Of a DNA stretch of 64,000 bases, positions 9,156 to 16,495 are shown piece by piece. Where the stretch lies: NCBI GenBank assembly GCA_009731425.1, contig AP018794.1:2611960-2675959 (forward strand). The letters run 5' to 3'. Source of the stretch: Lachnospiraceae bacterium KM106-2 (GTDB lineage Bacteria; Bacillota; Clostridia; Lachnospirales; Lachnospiraceae). Numbering within the stretch: the first letter of the stretch is position 1; each line of letters opens with the position of its first letter. The notes under the pieces were generated by a model. It was not told where the DNA came from. It was given only the letters and a program-made list of their open reading frames with translations, and made no database searches. A program made the translations under genes and the position numbers.

Positions 9156-10097
9156 CTATTTATCTGCCCATTCAAATGTTTCAAAGATTTCTTCCTGTAC
9201 CGAAAGATATGCTTTCAGTTCCTTGCAATCCTTTACCTTCTGCCATGCAAGCTCTTTTTCTGTAAACAACGGATTCACATAAAACCAGAACTGTTTCATT
9301 CGATTCAACACATGGCTATCACCTGTTAATATCTCTTTGAAGTCATGATAAATTCGATCATGTAACGCTTGTAATTCTTCTTTTGTAATCCTTGTCCCAG
9401 TTAGGATTTCACCTACTAAGTTGGGATTTCCTAATAGCCCTCGTCCCATCATGATCCTTCCCACATCCGGACACTGTTCTCGAAACGCTTTATAATCCTC
9501 TACTGTAAAAATATCACCGTTATAACAAATCGGATTCACACTCATTTCAGCTGCTTCTTGAAACATCTCTCGATTCGGATGATTCAAGTAAAAATCTTCT
9601 CGCACACGTGGGTGAATGATCAGCTCTTCCACCGGATATTGATTATAGATCTTCATCAAATCCGTAAACTCGTTTGGATCCTGCATTCCAAGCCTTGTCT
9701 TAATAGAAATCTTCATCGATGACTTAGCATAGATCTCATCGAGAAACTCTTGCAGCAAATCCTTATGGGCTAGGAATCCCGCTCCTCTTCCTCTAGAAAC
9801 AACAATTGCAGAAGGACATCCAAGATTTAGATTTACTTCTTCATATCCAAGTTCACTTAATTGCTTTGCCGTCTTTAAAAAATAATCTGCACGATTTGTT
9901 AAAATCTGTGGAACCACCGGTATCCCTTGATTATTCTCAGGAAGTACTTCTGCTAGCTCCTTGCTTTTTACAAGACCTTCCTCATTAGGAGAAATAAACG
10001 GTATAAAATATTTATCGATGGAATCAAATAATGCATGATGTGCATTTCGATATACATATCCTGTCACGCCCACAAGAGGGGCAAAATAAAATTTCAT
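9156..10097 (-). CDS. dus: tRNA-dihydrouridine synthase
   Basis: 313 residues forming an FMN-binding TIM barrel. It reduces specific uridines in tRNA to dihydrouridine. Motifs visible are the N-terminal FAPLVGVTG, VPQILTN, the catalytic loop VNLNLGCPS with the proton-donor Cys at residue 94, SIKTRLGM, the phosphate-binding ICYNGDIF and IMMGRGLLGNP. The usual K/A-R-G-G context after the Cys reads SRGRGAGFL here. The length is typical. A GGAG lies eleven bases before the ATG. It is followed by its own terminator and lies 31 bases downstream of the pseudouridine synthase gene, so the RNA-modification genes may form one operon. Confidence 0.93.
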   Translation of the reverse strand: MKFYFAPLVGVTGYVYRNAHHALFDSIDKYFIPFISPNEEGLVKSKELAEVLPENNQGIPVVPQILTNRADYFLKTAKQLSELGYEEVNLNLGCPSAIVVSRGRGAGFLAHKDLLQEFLDEIYAKSSMKISIKTRLGMQDPNEFTDLMKIYNQYPVEELIIHPRVREDFYLNHPNREMFQEAAEMSVNPICYNGDIFTVEDYKAFREQCPDVGRIMMGRGLLGNPNLVGEILTGTRITKEELQALHDRIYHDFKEILTGDSHVLNRMKQFWFYVNPLFTEKELAWQKVKDCKELKAYLSVQEEIFETFEWADK

Positions 10098-10128
10098 CTC
10101 TTACGTAACTCCTTTAATCACACAATCT

Positions 10129-10908
10129 CTAATCTAGTAGAGAACGAACTTCTTCCTCCGAAAGTGCTCGGTACTGCCCCTTGGGAAGGGATTCATCTAA
10201 TGCAACCGGACCAATTGTCGTTCTCTTTAGATATATAATGTAACAGCCAACTGCCTTTAACATTCTTTTCACCTGATGCTTTCTTCCTTCCGAAATGGTC
10301 AGATATCCTGCTACAACCGGCTGCCCTTCTGGTTTCATTTTAACCTTGCAAATGATCGGACTAATGATCTCCTCTTTTAAGACATCATAAAGTCCCTCTC
10401 TTACAATTGTAAGGCGCGCCGGCTTTGTTAACTTCTCTCCTTCTCCAATCGAAAGTCCATTGCATAAGGCTGCCTTATCTTCTTCCGATAAAGAGCCAAG
10501 TGCCCAGAAGAAATAAGTCTTCTCTACATGACACTTTGGATTCATTAAGAACTGATCAAACGCACCGTCATTGGTTAAGAATAATAAGCCTTCCGTATCT
10601 TTATCTAATCTTCCAACTGGGAATAAGGAATTCGTATTCACGTTCTGAAATAAATCTAATACCGTTGCCTTTTCTGCATCCGACCTTGCAGTAATATACC
10701 CAGCCGGTTTATGCAGCATATAGTATTGACGTTTTCCCAGACTGATCTTCTCTCCTCGGTAAGTAATACAATCCGTCTTCTCACAGATGATCGTCTCCGG
10801 CACTGTGACTACATTACCATTCACAGTCACCAAACCTTCTCGGATCAGAGGCTGAACCTCTTTTCTCATTCCGATCGAAGCTTGGATCAAATATTTATCT
10901 AATCGCAT
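10129..10908 (-). CDS. RsuA/RluB-family pseudouridine synthase
   Basis: 259 residues. An S4 RNA-binding domain comes first (MRLDKYLIQA, VTVNGNVV), then the synthase domain with LHKPAGYITA and the catalytic loop FPVGRLDKDTEGLLFLTND, with the nucleophilic Asp at residue 102. The C-terminal motif ISEGRKHQVKRMLKAVGC is also present. The compact S4 domain and length fit the RsuA branch, which modifies U516 of 16S rRNA. I cannot separate RsuA from RluB-like 23S enzymes by eye. The start overlaps the end of ywbE by ten bases, so the two are translationally coupled. Confidence 0.92.
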   Translation of the reverse strand: MRLDKYLIQASIGMRKEVQPLIREGLVTVNGNVVTVPETIICEKTDCITYRGEKISLGKRQYYMLHKPAGYITARSDAEKATVLDLFQNVNTNSLFPVGRLDKDTEGLLFLTNDGAFDQFLMNPKCHVEKTYFFWALGSLSEEDKAALCNGLSIGEGEKLTKPARLTIVREGLYDVLKEEIISPIICKVKMKPEGQPVVAGYLTISEGRKHQVKRMLKAVGCYIIYLKRTTIGPVALDESLPKGQYRALSEEEVRSLLD

Positions 10909-11093
10909 ATTTCTTGTACTCTTCCTACAATTCCGCTCTCTAACATTACTTTAATTCCTCTTGGATGATTTGGTGAATTGGTAAGGATTCTCTTGACCAC
11001 ACCTTCGGTCAATTTCCCGGTACGCTGATCTTGTTTCTGTACTACCATCACTTTGCCACCAATTTTGATATCTGCTCGTCTTGTTCCATCCAT
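10899..11093 (-). CDS. ywbE: YwbE family protein
   Basis: 64 residues, the normal size for this small uncharacterised Firmicutes family (DUF2196). Recognisable features are GGKVMVVQKQDQRTGKLTEG, the VVKRILTNSP segment and the final GIVGRVQEI. The fold is predicted to be a small beta barrel similar to KOW-type RNA-binding domains, which fits its coupling to an rRNA pseudouridine synthase, although no role is established. GAGGTAG lies about eight bases before the ATG. The promoter region holds a perfect TTGTCGAA box. Confidence 0.9.
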   Translation of the reverse strand: MDGTRRADIKIGGKVMVVQKQDQRTGKLTEGVVKRILTNSPNHPRGIKVMLESGIVGRVQEICD

Positions 11094-11132
11094 CTAATTT
11101 CTACCTCGTTTCATTTTAAATCCAGTATATCA

Positions 11133-11140
11133 TTTTCGAC
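11133..11140 (-). promoter_or_regulatory. GTCGAAAA box (Spo0A-box-like) upstream of ywbE
   Basis: The minus strand reads TTTTGTCGAAAATGATATACT. It contains TTGTCGAA, the consensus Spo0A box, directly before a TATACT -10-like element and 40 bases before the ywbE start. The same core (GTCGAWA) recurs before several other minus-strand genes in this window. Confidence 0.4.
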
Positions 11141-11171
11141 AAAATAAGCAAATGACAAAATCATGGTTGTC

Positions 11172-11511
11172 TTATATATCCCCATGGCTTTCATATCCGA
11201 TTTCTCCTTTTGTCTTTCCTAATACAGTCTCAAGACCCAAGGTATTCATCTCATACTGCCCATTTAAGCTCTGCATCTCTTAATGCTAACAGATGAACCC
11301 TGCTCTTTCTCCCATCTCTTTCTTTGTTAACTAATGATATCCAAAAAATGTCTCTATCTTGTAACGAGAACATCACCGTTTTGATACATTTCCAATAGAA
11401 ACCAGAAGAAATACGCTTTGCGAATTTCTGTCGCGTAAGTGCGCATCTTGGCTTTCTTCCTTTAGAAAGATTTTTTAATTGATAGGTGAGTTCAGAGAAC
11501 TTTCCTATCAA
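11172..11511 (-). pseudogene. Possible frameshifted small gene
   Basis: An 86-codon frame (11511-11251) beginning directly after a terminator has no ribosome-binding site. Near 11270 a second frame opens that continues in protein-like sequence (SLNGQYEMNTLGLETVLG, then KTKGEIGYESHGDI) to a stop at 11172. Joining the two with a one-base correction gives about 115 residues, so this looks like a decaying gene of unknown family. The evidence is reading-frame texture only. It may instead be non-coding. Confidence 0.3.
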
Positions 11512-11557
11512 TAAAAAAAAGCCATCAGCTCACAGTACGTTCTGTAAGCTGACAGCT
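11512..11557 (-). terminator. Terminator after the NlpC/P60 gene
   Basis: On the minus strand AGCTGTCAGCTTACAG pairs with CTGTGAGCTGATGGCT across a short loop and is followed by eight T. It lies 12 bases past the stop at 11569. Confidence 0.9.
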
Positions 11558-11568
11558 TTGCTAATCAA

Positions 11569-12816
11569 TTATTTGGTTGGTCTTGTGATCAAGGCAATTC
11601 TATTTTGATAATAACTATAAGAACCATAGGCTACTTGCGCTCCATTTGCATGGATGATCACACCTTCTCCAATATAAATTGCAGTATGATATATGTTCCT
11701 ATATCTTCCGTTCTTACCTTTTGTAAAATATAGAACATCTCCTGGCTGTAATTTGGAAGGATCCACGTATTTCTTCGCGATCACTTTCTTCTTCTGTACT
11801 AAATATTTTCCTTGATTTGCTGCGGTTGGAGCATATTTTTTATCACCAAAATATACTTTATATGGCTTATAACTTCTCCAAACTAAGGAACTACAATCAT
11901 AATATCCCTTCTGCATTCTCTTTGGCTGACTATAAGGTTTTCCAAGTGCTTTCACTGCATTTTTGATAGCACCGATTGTCTTCGTCTTTCCGACTGCTAC
12001 GACTACTGGAATTGTAGTATTGTCAACACTAACTGTAACTACCGTACTTCCATATTTCTTTCCTTTGATCTTACCAGAAGAACTTATAGAAGCAATCTTC
12101 GAATTTGCAATTTGATACGTAACCTTTGTCTTTCCTGACTTTCCAGTCACCTTAATGTTGGCACTCTTACCCTTGACAATAAGTTTCAGATTATCTTTGA
12201 TAGTAGGATTCGTTACCTGAACCGTAGCCGTAATTACTTTTCCATCTACAGTAGCCTGAATTGTCGTAGTACCAACCTTATTTCCTACTACCGAAAGATC
12301 ATACCAATAGGAAACACTAGCGATTGATTCATCGTTCACCTTGCAATCATAGATTTCAGAATTACTACCTTTAACTTGTAATGATAACTCTCCTCCCACA
12401 GCGACTACATAAGTTGACTGTGTAAAACTAGGATTAGTAACGGTGACCTTACAACTATAAGTTCGATAAGACTGATCTGTAAAACTGATCGTTAAGTTAA
12501 TATTCGTTGTTCCAGCTGCAACTGCTGTTATGGTCCCATCTGATGCGACAGAAGCTACTTTAGAATTCTCAGATGTATAGGTAATCTGATAAGTGCTCGG
12601 ATCCATCGCTACATTCTCTAATGTTAAACGTCGACTCGTTCCAACTGCAATGCCTGTGATCTCTGTTTCACTTAACTCAGCCTCATTCTGATCTAATACT
12701 TCTGCCATTGTTAGTGTATCTTCATATTGTTCTGATGCCTTTGCACTGGTTCCTCCTAAGATGATCAATGCGAGAAGACTGATGATTAGACTAATCCCTT
12801 TTAACCGTTTTTTCAT
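11569..12816 (-). CDS. Secreted NlpC/P60 peptidoglycan endopeptidase with Ig-like domains
   Basis: 415 residues. A signal peptide covers residues 1-27 (basic MKKRLKG, hydrophobic core, TSAKA). Three bacterial Ig-like (BIG2-type) modules follow at about 50-275, seen in repeats such as SKVASVASDGTITAVAAGTT and SKIASISSSGKIKGKKYGST. The C-terminal catalytic domain (about 280-415) has Cys308 in YYDCSSLVW, His377 in YHTAIYIG and His389 in IIHANG, the NlpC/P60 catalytic residues. It probably cleaves D-Glu to diamino-acid bonds in cell-wall peptides, as in daughter-cell separation or wall turnover. AGAGGAAGG precedes the ATG. A GTCGATAT motif lies 45 bases upstream of the start. Confidence 0.93.
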   Translation of the reverse strand: MKKRLKGISLIISLLALIILGGTSAKASEQYEDTLTMAEVLDQNEAELSETEITGIAVGTSRRLTLENVAMDPSTYQITYTSENSKVASVASDGTITAVAAGTTNINLTISFTDQSYRTYSCKVTVTNPSFTQSTYVVAVGGELSLQVKGSNSEIYDCKVNDESIASVSYWYDLSVVGNKVGTTTIQATVDGKVITATVQVTNPTIKDNLKLIVKGKSANIKVTGKSGKTKVTYQIANSKIASISSSGKIKGKKYGSTVVTVSVDNTTIPVVVAVGKTKTIGAIKNAVKALGKPYSQPKRMQKGYYDCSSLVWRSYKPYKVYFGDKKYAPTAANQGKYLVQKKKVIAKKYVDPSKLQPGDVLYFTKGKNGRYRNIYHTAIYIGEGVIIHANGAQVAYGSYSYYQNRIALITRPTK

Positions 12817-12860
12817 AATTTAAACCTTCCTCTTTTGTTATCATTCATCTGCTATGATAC

Positions 12861-12868
12861 ATATCGAC
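12861..12868 (-). promoter_or_regulatory. GTCGATAT motif upstream of the NlpC/P60 gene
   Basis: Minus-strand GTCGATAT, 45 bases before the start codon. It is the same core and spacing as before the chemoreceptor and the PBP gene. Flagellar-sigma control of autolysins is known in Bacillus, which makes a SigD-like -10 element one reading. No matching -35 is seen. Confidence 0.35.
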
Positions 12869-12872
12869 TAAT

Positions 12873-13571
12873 TTATTTATTTTCCATATTTAATTTGCTA
12901 AATAATTCAAACATCTTCTCATAATTTTCTGCTCGAAGATAAGGAGTCTGTTCTTCTTCATGATACCAGATGGCTGTAATGCCAACCTTTGTCGGTCCTA
13001 TGACGTCCTTTTTTAAGTTATCTCCTACATAAATAGCCTCAGAAGATAAAACATTCAATTTATTTAATGCCATCTGAAACATCTCCGGTGCTGGCTTCTC
13101 CCTTCCAACCTCTTCACTAGTGATAATACTATCGATATAAGAATCAATGCCAAGCGCCCGTAACTTTCGATATTGAATATGTACGGTCATATCAGTGCAG
13201 ATGGCGATCTTGATTTTCTTCTTCTTTAACATAATAAGAAAATCTTCTGCTCCTTCATACAATTTCATATGTTCTAATACATAATTCCAAAAATAATCAT
13301 ACATTTCTAATGCATACTTCACTGGCGGAATTTCTAATAACTCTAACGTCTTTTCTATATAGAGCATTCGATTATGCTGAGCGGCAACATCATCCCTTAA
13401 CTGCTCTTTGATCTGCATTCTTGCCCGATCAAAGGCCACTCTTACCGTGCTTGTCTTAATATGTAATAGTTCCTTCGCCGTATATTCACATAAGGCGGAT
13501 ACTGCCTCATTATTTACATGAATGCAGTCATATAAGGTATCATCTAGATCAAAAATAAATGCTTTTATCAT
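12873..13571 (-). CDS. HAD-family hydrolase (YjjG-like phosphatase)
   Basis: 232 residues with all four HAD motifs: DLDDT at residues 8-12 (Asp8 nucleophile, Asp10 acid/base), the Thr of CTDMT, the Lys in GREKPAPEMF, and VGDNLKKDV with the Mg-binding Asp. A helical cap lies at about 15-90. The KPAPEMF and GDNLKKDVIGP context matches YjjG/haloacid-dehalogenase-like subfamily IA enzymes, which act on small phosphates such as nucleotides. The exact substrate is unknown. GGAG lies eleven bases upstream of the ATG. It is divergent from the sulfite/nitrite reductase gene. Confidence 0.88.
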   Translation of the reverse strand: MIKAFIFDLDDTLYDCIHVNNEAVSALCEYTAKELLHIKTSTVRVAFDRARMQIKEQLRDDVAAQHNRMLYIEKTLELLEIPPVKYALEMYDYFWNYVLEHMKLYEGAEDFLIMLKKKKIKIAICTDMTVHIQYRKLRALGIDSYIDSIITSEEVGREKPAPEMFQMALNKLNVLSSEAIYVGDNLKKDVIGPTKVGITAIWYHEEEQTPYLRAENYEKMFELFSKLNMENK

Positions 13572-13665
13572 CTCTTTGTACTCCTAACCTTCCAATGTAA
13601 TCGACCCAATATCTTAAACTATAAAGAACCTTTTGCCCACTGTCAATCTCTGCTCCTATTACTAT

Positions 13666-13694
13666 TTGAAAAATTCTGTTTCATTACATATTTT
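13666..13694 (+). promoter_or_regulatory. Promoter for the sulfite/nitrite reductase gene
   Basis: TTGAAA (13666-13671) and TATTTT (13689-13694) separated by 17 bases, about 55 bases before the start codon. A reasonable housekeeping-sigma match. The -10 is imperfect. Confidence 0.5.
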
Positions 13695-13748
13695 ATTTTT
13701 TACCCGCACATCCTATTATTAACTAATAATCCGAAGGAGGATAGCATA

Positions 13749-15287
13749 TTGAACATTAATTATGCGGATCAATTTCGCGAAGACTTAAAAGAATTTCGTG
13801 AAATCACAAATAAATTTTATCGAAATGAGATAACCGTTCCTGAATACAAACATTTTTCTGGTGGCTTCGGAAGCTATGCACAGCGTGGAGGCGAACGTGG
13901 AATGCTTCGTCTCCGTCTATGTGGAGGTCGTATTAATAAGGATCAGCTTAACTTCATTGCAGATAGTATCAATAAATATCATATTGATCTTATGCATTTC
14001 ACAACTTGTCAAACAATTCAACTTCATAACTTAACAGCAGAAACAATCTGCGAACTAGTTGAAGAGGCTTGGGATCATGGAATTATCACTCGTGGCGGTG
14101 GCGGTGATTTTCCTCGTAATGTTATGGCGACTCCTCTAAGTGGTCTGATCAAAGACGAATACTTTGATGTAACTCCTTATGTATGCGCTTCTGCCGATTA
14201 TCTGCTAAGTTTCATCGATAAAGTAAAACTTCCTCGTAAGTTAAAAGTATGCTTCTCTAGTAATCCGAAAAATATCCCTCATGCGACTTTTCGTGATCTT
14301 GGATTTGTTGCAACAAAGGAAGGAAAATTCGATGTCTATAGCGCTGGTGGTCTTGGAATCAGCCCTAAAATGGGTGTCTGCGTTGCAACTGGCATCGAGC
14401 CAAACAAAATCTTCTACTACATTAAAGCAATGATCAACACCTTTATTACTTATGGTAATTACGAGAAACGTAGTCGTGCAAGAACTCGCTTTATGCAAGA
14501 TACTTTAGGAAGCGAAGGCTATGTGAAAGCCTATCAGGAGCAGTTAAAAGAACTCATGGACTCTGAAGATCTTGATATTACGGTAGAACCAATAAAGATT
14601 ACAAAACAAGGCTGCGGTGAAGCAAAACCTGACCGTCGTCTGACGGAGCAAAAACAGCAAGGACTTTATGCCGTCTATTATCATCCGATCGGGGGTACGC
14701 CTTCTCCTTCAAAAATTCTCGCTTTACGTGATGCCATTAATAAAATGGAAGAAGTAGAATTGCGACTAACTCCAAATGAAGGGATTTATATTGTCAATCT
14801 TAATGCAAAGGAAGCAGAAGAAATTCTTGCAATTACTGACGATGGTGCAAGAAATCTTTTCGAAAGTTCTGTCGCCTGTATCGGAGCTAGTATCTGTCAG
14901 ATTGGATTACGAGATTCGCAAGCGCTCATCGCTATGTGCGTGGAAGCACTTCGTCCTTATAACTTTGCAGATGGTGTCCTTCCTCTGATGCACATTTCCG
15001 GCTGCCCTTCTTCTTGTGGTACTCATCAAATTGGGGTGATTGGATTCCGTGGCGCTGCCAAACCATCTCCGGAAGGACCCAAGGTTGCATTCGCCTTATT
15101 TGAAAATGGATGCGATGATCAGGGAAAAGAACACTTTGGTGAAGACGTTGGTATTATGGTCCTCGAAGATATTCCAAAATTCTTAATTGATCTTGGTGAA
15201 ACCGTTACGGCTGCTAATACTACCTTTTATGAATGGGTAAAGACTCATCATGACGATTTCCTTGCGATTGCAAAAAAATATATCTAA
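13749..15287 (+). CDS. Siroheme/4Fe-4S sulfite or nitrite reductase
   Basis: 512 residues with the two-fold repeat of ferredoxin-like (Nir_Sir_ferr) and siroheme/[4Fe-4S] half-domains. The cluster cysteines are Cys377 and Cys383 (VACIGASICQIG) and Cys419 and Cys423 (ISGCPSSCG), the C-x5-C...C-x3-C pattern that binds the bridged [4Fe-4S]-siroheme centre. Anion-binding arginines lie in RLRLCGGR and RTRFMQDTLG. It carries out six-electron reduction of sulfite to sulfide or nitrite to ammonia, probably with ferredoxin. By eye I cannot decide between the substrates. The start is TTG at 13749, fixed by AAGGAGG eight bases upstream, an unusual start for such an enzyme. It is monocistronic. Confidence 0.9.
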   Translation: MNINYADQFREDLKEFREITNKFYRNEITVPEYKHFSGGFGSYAQRGGERGMLRLRLCGGRINKDQLNFIADSINKYHIDLMHFTTCQTIQLHNLTAETICELVEEAWDHGIITRGGGGDFPRNVMATPLSGLIKDEYFDVTPYVCASADYLLSFIDKVKLPRKLKVCFSSNPKNIPHATFRDLGFVATKEGKFDVYSAGGLGISPKMGVCVATGIEPNKIFYYIKAMINTFITYGNYEKRSRARTRFMQDTLGSEGYVKAYQEQLKELMDSEDLDITVEPIKITKQGCGEAKPDRRLTEQKQQGLYAVYYHPIGGTPSPSKILALRDAINKMEEVELRLTPNEGIYIVNLNAKEAEEILAITDDGARNLFESSVACIGASICQIGLRDSQALIAMCVEALRPYNFADGVLPLMHISGCPSSCGTHQIGVIGFRGAAKPSPEGPKVAFALFENGCDDQGKEHFGEDVGIMVLEDIPKFLIDLGETVTAANTTFYEWVKTHHDDFLAIAKKYI

Positions 15288-15299
15288 TTAAGCAAAAAT

Positions 15300-15336
15300 A
15301 ACGAGCCTAGGTGATATAACATCACTTTGACTCGTT
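15300..15336. terminator. Bidirectional terminator
   Basis: AACGAG and CTCGTT enclose GGTGAT/ATCAC. On the minus strand the hairpin is followed by ATTTTTGC and on the plus strand by ACTATTTTCTT. It separates the convergent reductase and membrane-protein genes. Confidence 0.8.
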
Positions 15337-15348
15337 ACTATTTTCTTA

Positions 15349-16377
15349 TTATTCCTGATCATATTCTAGTAAGGTAATACCTCGATCTTTACAATCCTGG
15401 ATTACGTTCTCTCTTGCCACTTCACCATTTCGAAAAACGCGATAACAGAATAGAAATATAGGTGTCTCCACCGCAAGGATGATAACACTAAAGATCACAA
15501 CATCACTCATCTTATCGCCTGACTGCATCTCAAATAAGATACTTCCCAAAACGATCATAAGATAGAATATCACTAATACGAAATCTATATATCTTATCTT
15601 TCGATTCTCTTTTTCAAGGAAGATTAGATACTCTTCTCCTGTCATTAACGGCTTTCCCTTCTTTGCTCGTCGCTTATTCATATTAACAAAACGCTTCTGC
15701 CAAGACGATACTAGCTCAGACTGCAAGCGAATCTGTCGCTGCACTTTCTTTTGTTTCTTATCCGCTTTTTGATTTCGATTGAAATAACGATAGCCTATTA
15801 TTAAAATACCTAGGATCACCATCGTTATTATAATAGGTACCTGTAACTCCTTAATGTTCGGACATTCCATTATGATCCAAAACATTAGTATGATTTCTAA
15901 TACGCTAACGCTCAGATAATATTTCATGTCATACCAACGATAGCGAAATAAACATCTCTTCGATATCTTTTCTGCTATGATACTGATCACAATTCCAACT
16001 GTACCACCCAAAAGAAGAGGTGATAGATCAGCCGTTGCCTTCATTAATGATTGCGTATTATCATCAACTGCACCGATCAATTCTAAACCACAGATGATAA
16101 ATGATAAGATTACAAATCGATGTAATATTCGAACCCACTCAGGTAACGAACTCTTCGTATTCTGCCTTGAATAATATGTATGACAAAACTCTTTTAGATC
16201 CTTCCCAACTATCTCTTCTAAGGGAATCTCATTTTGTTGAGCTTCGATCAGCTGTTTTTTTAATTTCTCAAGCTCTTGATTCCATACTTCCATATTGTGT
16301 TCATATAAATAACCATACAGCTGAACTTTACTATAAGCTCTTTTATAACTTCCTTTTAATTTTATATTTACTTCCAT
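15349..16377 (-). CDS. Multi-pass membrane protein with N-terminal helical HAAS/DUF1048-like domain
   Basis: 342 residues. The first 75 residues are a soluble helical region (LEKLKKQLIEAQQNEIPLEE followed by IVGKDLKEFCHTYYS) that resembles HAAS or DUF1048/DUF1129-type signalling domains. Membrane segments follow at about 87-103, 118-135, 152-170 and 180-196, then a basic cytoplasmic loop (about 200-255), then two more at about 262-282 and 292-310. I do not recognise the family with certainty and assign no function. A GTCGATAA motif lies 69 bases upstream of the start. Confidence 0.65.
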   Translation of the reverse strand: MEVNIKLKGSYKRAYSKVQLYGYLYEHNMEVWNQELEKLKKQLIEAQQNEIPLEEIVGKDLKEFCHTYYSRQNTKSSLPEWVRILHRFVILSFIICGLELIGAVDDNTQSLMKATADLSPLLLGGTVGIVISIIAEKISKRCLFRYRWYDMKYYLSVSVLEIILMFWIIMECPNIKELQVPIIITMVILGILIIGYRYFNRNQKADKKQKKVQRQIRLQSELVSSWQKRFVNMNKRRAKKGKPLMTGEEYLIFLEKENRKIRYIDFVLVIFYLMIVLGSILFEMQSGDKMSDVVIFSVIILAVETPIFLFCYRVFRNGEVARENVIQDCKDRGITLLEYDQE

Positions 16378-16458
16378 CCCATACCCCTTCTTTTAATAAC
16401 TCTATTCTATCCTGAATTTCTCTAAATTTCAACATAATACCAATCTTATCGACATTTT

Positions 16459-16495
16459 AAGAAAGCCTACAGATTAATCTCTGCAGGCCTTCTTC
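16459..16495 (-). terminator. Terminator after the FN3 surface-protein gene
   Basis: On the minus strand AAGAAGGCCTGCAGA pairs with TCTGTAGGCTTTCTT directly after the stop at 16496. The T-run is weak (TTTCTTAAAA). The same stretch contains the GTCGATAA motif of the next gene (16446-16453). Confidence 0.65.
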
